Of a stretch of DNA of 11,844 nucleotides, positions 7,282-11,844 are shown in pieces. A program made the position numbers and the translations under genes. Every line of letters begins with the position of its first letter. Position 1 is the first letter of the stretch. This stretch comes from an uncultured Eubacteriales bacterium (GTDB lineage Bacteria; Bacillota; Clostridia; Lachnospirales; Lachnospiraceae): the NCBI GenBank assembly GCA_949286775.1, contig CASEDW010000085.1, positions 1-11,844 of the forward strand. Reading direction: 5' to 3'. Under the pieces are notes generated by a model. That model did no database searches. It had not been told where the DNA came from and saw only the letters and a list, made by a program, of their open reading frames with translations.

Positions 7282-8220
7282 TTACTCTTCTTCAAATCTC
7301 ATTCCCGCTTCCCATCTGCATCCTCGCAGAAAGGCGTCAAAAGCCATTCTCTTTTTGCCCTGAATCTGAAGCTCTGTTATACTTATCTGCCCTTTTCCTG
7401 TCTGAACAAAAAGTCCGTTTTTATCGGCTTTTGTAACTGTTCCCGGAAGCGCGTCTGTATCTTCATCTATGATTTCGCAGTCCCAGATTTTTACATTGTT
7501 TTTTCCGGCGAATGCAAATGCTCCCGGCCATGAATTCATGCCGCGAACCCATCTTTCGATCTTTGCAGCGTCCCAGTTCCAGTCAATCCTTCCGTCATTT
7601 TTTGATATCATTCTCGCGTAGGGCGTAGGACTAATCTTTGGCTGCGGGATAGGGCTGATTTCGCCGTTTTCTATCTTATCCAGTGTCTCCACTGCAAGCT
7701 CCGCCCCAAGTTTTGCCAGCTTTTCAAAAAGAGACTCGGAGGTTTCTTTTTTGTCGATAGCGCACTCTTTAACGCTGATTATGTCTCCCGTATCGAGTCC
7801 TTCGTTCATCTGCTGCACCGTTACGCCGGTTTTTTCTTCTCCATCGAGAACGGCCCACTGTATCGGAGCCGCGCCTCTGTATTTCGGCAGAAGCGACGCG
7901 TGAAGATTTATGCATCCGTATTTCGGAAGTTCGAGAATGTTTTTCGGAATTATCCTTCCGTATGCCGCCACAACTATAATATCAGCGCCATATTTTTTCA
8001 GTTCGTCAAACGTCTCCTGCGTCTTCATTTTTTCAGGCTGAAAAACAGGAATATTTTCGCGCTGCGCAACCGCTTTTACCTCAGTAGGCACCAGCTCTTT
8101 GCTGCGCCCTTTGGCTTTGTCGGGCTGACTTACGACAAGTTTCACATTGTGTCTGCTCTTTATGATCGCTTCTAATGTCTTGGCCGCGAAATCAGGCGTT
8201 CCCATGAAAATTATATTCAA
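7282..8220 (-). CDS. fmt: Methionyl-tRNA formyltransferase
   Basis: Formylates the amino group of Met-tRNA(fMet) using 10-formyl-tetrahydrofolate, which allows bacterial translation initiation. The 312-residue length is typical. The N-terminal formyltransferase domain begins MNIIFMGTPDF. The tRNA-binding loop region (QPDKAKGRSKELVPT, 32-46) is present. The catalytic residues N105, H107 and D143 sit in INLHASLLPKYRGAAPIQW (104-122) and NEGLDTGD (139-146). A C-terminal OB-like domain covers about 205-312, with WVRGMNSWPGAF at 224-235. The start is TTG at 8220, overlapping the def stop as TTGA. An internal ATG at 8205 would remove the first beta strand, so TTG is preferred. Def, encoded just upstream, removes the formyl group that this enzyme adds. 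Confidence 0.97.
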   Translation of the reverse strand: MNIIFMGTPDFAAKTLEAIIKSRHNVKLVVSQPDKAKGRSKELVPTEVKAVAQRENIPVFQPEKMKTQETFDELKKYGADIIVVAAYGRIIPKNILELPKYGCINLHASLLPKYRGAAPIQWAVLDGEEKTGVTVQQMNEGLDTGDIISVKECAIDKKETSESLFEKLAKLGAELAVETLDKIENGEISPIPQPKISPTPYARMISKNDGRIDWNWDAAKIERWVRGMNSWPGAFAFAGKNNVKIWDCEIIDEDTDALPGTVTKADKNGLFVQTGKGQISITELQIQGKKRMAFDAFLRGCRWEAGMRFEEE

Positions 8221-8717
8221 ATTTCCTCTTCCTCCTCTTCGGGCTCTGTCGGATTGTCCCTTAATTCGCCTTCAACTTTTGATACATAGAGCTTTCCGTC
8301 AAGGTGCTCGCACTCATGACATATAGCGCGGGCAAGAAGTCCTGCTCCTTCAAGTATGAACTCGTTCATGTCAAGATCATAAGCTTTGACTTTTACCCTC
8401 ATCGGTCTTGTAACATCTCCGTTTTTGCCAGGAACGCTTAAGCATCCTTCAGGCCCTGTCTGTGTTTCTTCCGATGTTTCGATTATCTCCGGATTTATCA
8501 GAACATGAGGATCCGGCTCTTCAAGCCCCGTATCGATTACAACTATCCTTTTAAGCACGCCGACCTGCGGAGCGGCAAGTCCCACTCCGAACGCGTCGTA
8601 CATAGTATCAAACATATCCTCTACAAGACTTCTGATCTTGTCTGTTACCTTGTCTACAGGGCGGCATACCTTTGTAAGCACAGGATCGCCCCAGTATCTG
8701 ATTTTTCTAAGTGCCAT
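8217..8717 (-). CDS. def: Peptide deformylase
   Basis: Metallohydrolase, usually Fe(II) in vivo, that removes the N-formyl group from nascent polypeptides at the ribosome exit. The 166-residue length is normal. All three family motifs are present: GVGLAAPQ (44-51), EGCLSVPG (90-97) with metal ligand C92, and HECEHLDG (134-141) with ligands H134 and H138 and catalytic E135. The last motif has Glu where many deformylases have Asp (HExDH), a conservative change. The protein ends in a run of six glutamates and an isoleucine, and those codons double as the fmt ribosome site. The ATG at 8717 is preceded by AAAGGAG (8733-8727), which overlaps the priA stop codon. The gap to priA is 14 bp. Confidence 0.97.
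   Translation of the reverse strand: MALRKIRYWGDPVLTKVCRPVDKVTDKIRSLVEDMFDTMYDAFGVGLAAPQVGVLKRIVVIDTGLEEPDPHVLINPEIIETSEETQTGPEGCLSVPGKNGDVTRPMRVKVKAYDLDMNEFILEGAGLLARAICHECEHLDGKLYVSKVEGELRDNPTEPEEEEEEI
8225..8237 (-). promoter_or_regulatory. fmt ribosome binding site encoded by the Def poly-Glu tail
   Basis: The Glu codons at the def 3' end read GAGGAGGAAGAGG on the minus strand. This offers a GGAGG core (8235-8231) 10 nt from the TTG start at 8220 and a second GAGG (8228-8225) 4 nt away. The start and the def stop share bases as TTGA. The arrangement predicts that fmt translation depends on ribosomes finishing def. Confidence 0.75.
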
Positions 8718-8731
8718 ATAACAAGTCTCCT

Positions 8732-10969
8732 TTAATTATTGAGCGAAAATTGAATGTTTATATCATTAAATCCGCTGTTGATAGCAATATATTTTTCTGT
8801 GTACTGCCTCATTTTTATAATATCCGAAATATCAGCATTCTTTATATAGATCACCATCCTGTACAAATCCTGAACCTTGGCGACGCTTTCATAAACAGGC
8901 CCGAGGATCTGTATCTGCGGTTTTATACGTATCTTTTCGAGATATTTTTTTATATAATTCATAGCGTTTTGAAGATGATCATCTTCTTTAGCGCTTCCAT
9001 GTATTGATAAAAGGCAGCTTATAGGAGGGTACATCATTATTCTTCGATTTGCAATCTCTTCCTGATAAAAAGCCTCGTAATCCTGTGTTTTCGCCGCTTC
9101 AATCGCGTAATGATCGGGATTATATGTCTGTATTATTCCCGTACCCCGCGTTTTTCCTCTGCCTGCTCTTCCGATCGCCTGAACAAGAAGCTGAAAAGCT
9201 CCTTCGGCGGCGCTGTAATTCTGCGCGTAAAGAGCAGTATCGGCAGCCACAACTCCGACAAGGGTTACATTCGGAAAATCATGGCCTTTTACTATCATCT
9301 GCGTTCCCACGAGAATATCGGCTTCGCCTTTTGAAAATCCGCTTAATATTTTTTCATAGCTCTCCTTTGCCCCTACCGTATCCCTGTCCATTCTCAAGAT
9401 ACGCGCGTCGGGAAATCTTTTTTGAAGAACCTCTTCAAGCTGCTGCGTTCCTATTTTAAAGCCGCCTATGTATTTCGAGCCGCACTTAGGACAGTTTTTC
9501 ACCATAGGCTGTGAATATCCGCAGTAGTGACATATGAGCATATGGTTATTGTGAAGCGTCAGCGAAACGTCGCAGTGCGGACATTTAATAACGCTGCCGC
9601 AGGATCTGCAGGAAATAAATCCCGTATGCCCCCTTCTGTTCAAAAAGAGCATGATCTGTTCTTTCTTTTCAAGCCTTTGCGCCATAGCGTTTTCGAGCTC
9701 TTCGCTCAATACGGATTTTCTGCCCTTTTCAAGTTCCTTTCGCATATCGACAACTTTTACAAAAGGCACGCTCGCGCCCGCAAAGCGGTTATCCAGTTCA
9801 AAGAGCGCGTAATCTCCCGTTTCACAGCGGTATCTGGAGCTTATGGCAGGTGTAGCCGAACCCAGCACTACATTGGCGTTTTCCATTTCAGCTCTGTAAA
9901 CGGCAGTTTCCCGCGCGTGATATCTCGGCGCTTTTTCACTTTGATAGGAAGGATCATGCTCCTCGTCGATGATTATAATCCCCAGATTTTCAAACGGCGT
10001 AAACAGCGCCGAGCGCGGCCCTATTACGAGCGATACTTCGCCGTTTTTCACTCTTTCTATTAGATCAGAGCGTTCTCCTTTTGAAAGTTTAGAATGAAGC
10101 ACCGCCGTTCTGTCCCCAAAACATGCGTAAAATCTTGAAACAGTCTGCCATGTAAGAGATATCTCAGGGATTAGAAGTATCGCCTGTTTTCCTGAATCTA
10201 TGACGTCTTTTATCAGCCGCATATAGATATATGTCTTTCCGCTTCCGGTGACGCCTCTTATGAGGCACGGTCTCGGCTTTTCGCTGTTAAACTCTTCTTT
10301 TATGCTTTCATAGACTTTCTTTTGCTGCTCATTGAGTTCATGCATCGCCTGCTTTGCATTATCCGCCTCTATGCCGGATGGCAAAGTTTTTCTGTAATCG
10401 GCGCTTTTTGAAATGCTGATAATTTTCTTTTCCAGCAGCGTCTTTAAAACCGGCTGTGTGCCTTTTAACTCTTTAACTGCATATTCCCATGAAAATGACT
10501 TTTTTTCAATGAGCGCGCTTATAATTCTTTCCCGCGCCGTAAAATGTTTTTTTTCACAGATTTCTTTTTCTTTTTTCAGTGAATCAATGTCCATTTCAGA
10601 ACAGATGATTCTTTTTTCTTTAACTTTCGTCTTTTCCTTTACCGGAAGCACCGTTTTAAGCGCCTGAACAAACGTAGAACCGTAAGTCCTTTTTATCCAT
10701 GCAGCAAGACGAACAAGCTTTTCTTCTGCCGTAATATAATTTTCCGGACAGTCTTCTATGTCCTTAATCCTGTCCGTATCGATTTTTGGAATACTGCCTG
10801 TCGATACGACAAACCCATCTACTATTCTGTCGCCGTTCCCAAACGGAACGCGCACCTTGCTGCCCTCCTGCACCCTGTCGGCAAGCTCTTCAGGTATCCT
10901 GTACTGAAATGTTTTATCTAATTTATCAATAGAAATATCTACTATAACGTCTGCATAAAGCTGCTTCAT
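8732..10969 (-). CDS. priA: Primosomal protein N', replication restart helicase PriA
   Basis: Superfamily 2 3'-to-5' DNA helicase that recognises stalled forks and D-loops and reloads the replisome, together with DnaD/DnaB-type loaders in Firmicutes. The 745-residue length is typical. An N-terminal 3' DNA-binding domain spans about 1-105. A winged-helix segment (about 125-190) precedes the helicase core: Walker A TGSGKT (241-246), DEEH (335-338), GSATP (370-374) and the motif VI region QAIGRAGRG (597-605). Eight cysteines form the two zinc sites characteristic of PriA: C454, C457, C463, C466, C480, C483, C493 and C496. The ATG at 10969 is the only usable start codon after an in-frame TAA at 10993-10991. 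Its ribosome site is weak (CGGA). It is first in the operon, 122 bp after tpiA, behind a predicted promoter. Confidence 0.97.
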   Translation of the reverse strand: MKQLYADVIVDISIDKLDKTFQYRIPEELADRVQEGSKVRVPFGNGDRIVDGFVVSTGSIPKIDTDRIKDIEDCPENYITAEEKLVRLAAWIKRTYGSTFVQALKTVLPVKEKTKVKEKRIICSEMDIDSLKKEKEICEKKHFTARERIISALIEKKSFSWEYAVKELKGTQPVLKTLLEKKIISISKSADYRKTLPSGIEADNAKQAMHELNEQQKKVYESIKEEFNSEKPRPCLIRGVTGSGKTYIYMRLIKDVIDSGKQAILLIPEISLTWQTVSRFYACFGDRTAVLHSKLSKGERSDLIERVKNGEVSLVIGPRSALFTPFENLGIIIIDEEHDPSYQSEKAPRYHARETAVYRAEMENANVVLGSATPAISSRYRCETGDYALFELDNRFAGASVPFVKVVDMRKELEKGRKSVLSEELENAMAQRLEKKEQIMLFLNRRGHTGFISCRSCGSVIKCPHCDVSLTLHNNHMLICHYCGYSQPMVKNCPKCGSKYIGGFKIGTQQLEEVLQKRFPDARILRMDRDTVGAKESYEKILSGFSKGEADILVGTQMIVKGHDFPNVTLVGVVAADTALYAQNYSAAEGAFQLLVQAIGRAGRGKTRGTGIIQTYNPDHYAIEAAKTQDYEAFYQEEIANRRIMMYPPISCLLSIHGSAKEDDHLQNAMNYIKKYLEKIRIKPQIQILGPVYESVAKVQDLYRMVIYIKNADISDIIKMRQYTEKYIAINSGFNDINIQFSLNN

Positions 10970-11009
10970 TGATATATCCGAATCTGCCTTTTAAATTTTA
11001 ATCCACATC

Positions 11010-11038
11010 ATTATAATCTTACTTCGCGACTTTTACAA
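11010..11038 (-). promoter_or_regulatory. Sigma-A type promoter for the priA-rpe operon
   Basis: A perfect -10 box TATAAT (11015-11010) lies 17 bp after a -35-like TTGTAA (11038-11033, four of six consensus bases). The predicted transcription start is near 11003, giving a leader of about 33 nt before the priA ATG. The -35 box begins two bases after the T run of the tpiA terminator, so the AT-rich run lies where an UP element would be. The spacing and -10 match are strong; activity is inferred. Confidence 0.75.
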
Positions 11039-11040
11039 TA

Positions 11041-11070
11041 AACAAAAAGGGAACCGTTTTCACGATTCCC
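11041..11070 (-). terminator. Intrinsic terminator of tpiA
   Basis: On the minus strand GGGAATCG and CGGTTCCC form an 8-bp stem with one T-G wobble around a 6-nt TGAAAA loop (11070-11049). A T-rich run, TTTTTGTT, follows at 11048-11041. It lies 21 nt after the tpiA stop codon. This is a standard rho-independent terminator and separates tpiA transcription from the downstream operon. Confidence 0.88.
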
Positions 11071-11091
11071 CCTAATAATGATCTGTTTTAA

Positions 11092-11844
11092 TTATTTGTT
11101 GTAATTTACGATCTTTCCGAAATCAGGTTTAAGAGCCGCTCCGCCGATAAGACCGCCGTCGATATCAGGTTTTGAAAGAAGCTCTGCAGCGTTTCCTGCG
11201 TTCATAGAGCCGCCGTACTGAATACGTACTGACTGTGCCGTAGCTTCATCATACATCTCAGCGATAGTGTTACGGATCATAGCGCAAACTTCCTGTGCCT
11301 GATCTGCTGTAGCTGTAAGGCCTGTTCCGATCGCCCAGATAGGCTCGTAAGCGATAACCATTGAAGCTACCTGCTCAGCTGTAACTCCCTCAAGATCAGC
11401 TTTGATCTGAAGGTTGATCCAGTCTTTATATGCGTTTCTCTCACGGAGTTCTTTTGACTCTCCGCAGCAAAGGATAGGTGTAAGTCCTGAAGCGAATGCT
11501 TTTTTAACTTTCGCGTTGAGGAACGCATCGTCCTCTCCGAAATATTCACGGCGCTCTGAATGTCCGATAATAACATATTTAACGCCTGCGTCGATAAGCA
11601 TCGGAGCTGAAATCTCGCCTGTATAAGCTCCTTTGTCCTCGATATAGAAGTTCTCCGCGCCGACAGCAACGTTTGTTCCTTTAACAGCTTCAACAACAGG
11701 AACGATGTCGATCGCAGGAACGCAGTATACTACGTCTACCTCATCATTATTTACAAGTGGTTTTAATGTTTCGCAAAGAGCAACTGCCTCTGACGGAGTC
11801 ATATTCATTTTCCAGTTGCCGGCGATAATTTTTCTTCTTGCCAT
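11092..11844 (-). CDS. tpiA: Triosephosphate isomerase
   Basis: Homodimeric TIM-barrel enzyme of glycolysis and gluconeogenesis that interconverts dihydroxyacetone phosphate and D-glyceraldehyde 3-phosphate in the cytoplasm. The 250-residue length is typical. The substrate-binding N terminus GNWKMN (9-14) carries K12. The electrophile H95 lies in IGHSERR (93-99). The catalytic base E167 lies in AYEPIWAIGTG (165-175), which runs into the mobile loop 6. The phosphate-binding segments YGGSMN (210-215) and GLIGGAAL (231-238) are present. The gene is complete, with its ATG occupying the last three bases of the window, so its ribosome site, promoter and upstream neighbours (often gap and pgk in Firmicutes) cannot be seen. 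It ends in its own strong terminator and is not part of the priA operon. Confidence 0.97.
   Translation of the reverse strand: MARRKIIAGNWKMNMTPSEAVALCETLKPLVNNDEVDVVYCVPAIDIVPVVEAVKGTNVAVGAENFYIEDKGAYTGEISAPMLIDAGVKYVIIGHSERREYFGEDDAFLNAKVKKAFASGLTPILCCGESKELRERNAYKDWINLQIKADLEGVTAEQVASMVIAYEPIWAIGTGLTATADQAQEVCAMIRNTIAEMYDEATAQSVRIQYGGSMNAGNAAELLSKPDIDGGLIGGAALKPDFGKIVNYNK

Noticed and set aside
9527..10063. 178-codon open frame on the plus strand
   Set aside because: It is antisense to the zinc-site and helicase core of priA. Its composition looks like a reverse-strand reading and no family is recognisable.
1..11844. Search for tRNA, rRNA, CRISPR, transposase, att sites or a hidden defence system
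   Set aside because: The coding density is filled by ten intact housekeeping genes, and the gaps are too short or lack the needed features. Nothing supports an accessory system.

Overview
The window is a compact housekeeping region of a low-to-moderate G+C Firmicute. Every convincing gene lies on the minus strand, so the reading order runs from high to low coordinates. Gene content and order (priA-def-fmt-rsmB-rlmN-stp-prkC-rsgA-rpe) match the conserved Bacillus/Clostridia operon that holds prpC-prkC-cpgA-rpe in B. subtilis. Protein style, strong AGGAG-type ribosome sites and TTG starts suggest Clostridia, perhaps Lachnospiraceae or a close relative. That family placement is inference. I see no mobile element, tRNA, rRNA, CRISPR array or sign of recent transfer.

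Layout in transcription order. (1) tpiA (11844-11092) is complete and its start codon is the last base of the window. A strong intrinsic terminator follows at 11070-11041. (2) A sigma-A type promoter (TTGTAA, 17 bp, TATAAT; 11038-11010) sits directly behind that terminator and should start the long operon. (3) priA (replication restart helicase), def and fmt (N-formyl-Met removal and addition on nascent chains and initiator tRNA), rsmB and rlmN (rRNA methylation), stp and prkC (PP2C phosphatase and PASTA Ser/Thr kinase), rsgA (30S assembly GTPase) and rpe (pentose phosphate epimerase) follow. Gaps range from overlapping to 54 bp, with no convincing terminator between them. (4) After rpe comes a 207-bp AT-rich tail. 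It holds a long imperfect hairpin (180-131), a 12-bp direct repeat within a spaced series of ACAGT motifs, and a GC-rich hairpin with a short T run (44-21) that probably ends the operon.

The genes group around starting replication and translation, modifying and assembling ribosomes, and sensing the cell wall through the PASTA kinase. In B. subtilis the kinase encoded in this operon phosphorylates the RsgA orthologue CpgA and PrpC reverses its action, so several neighbours are probably functional partners as well as co-transcribed.

I did not find an undescribed multi-gene system. The points most worth a second look are local: the hairpin and ACAGT repeats after rpe; a poly-glutamate Def tail whose codons supply the fmt ribosome site, with a TTG start overlapping the def stop; the back-to-back tpiA terminator and operon promoter; and an uncharacterised extracellular C-terminal segment on the kinase.
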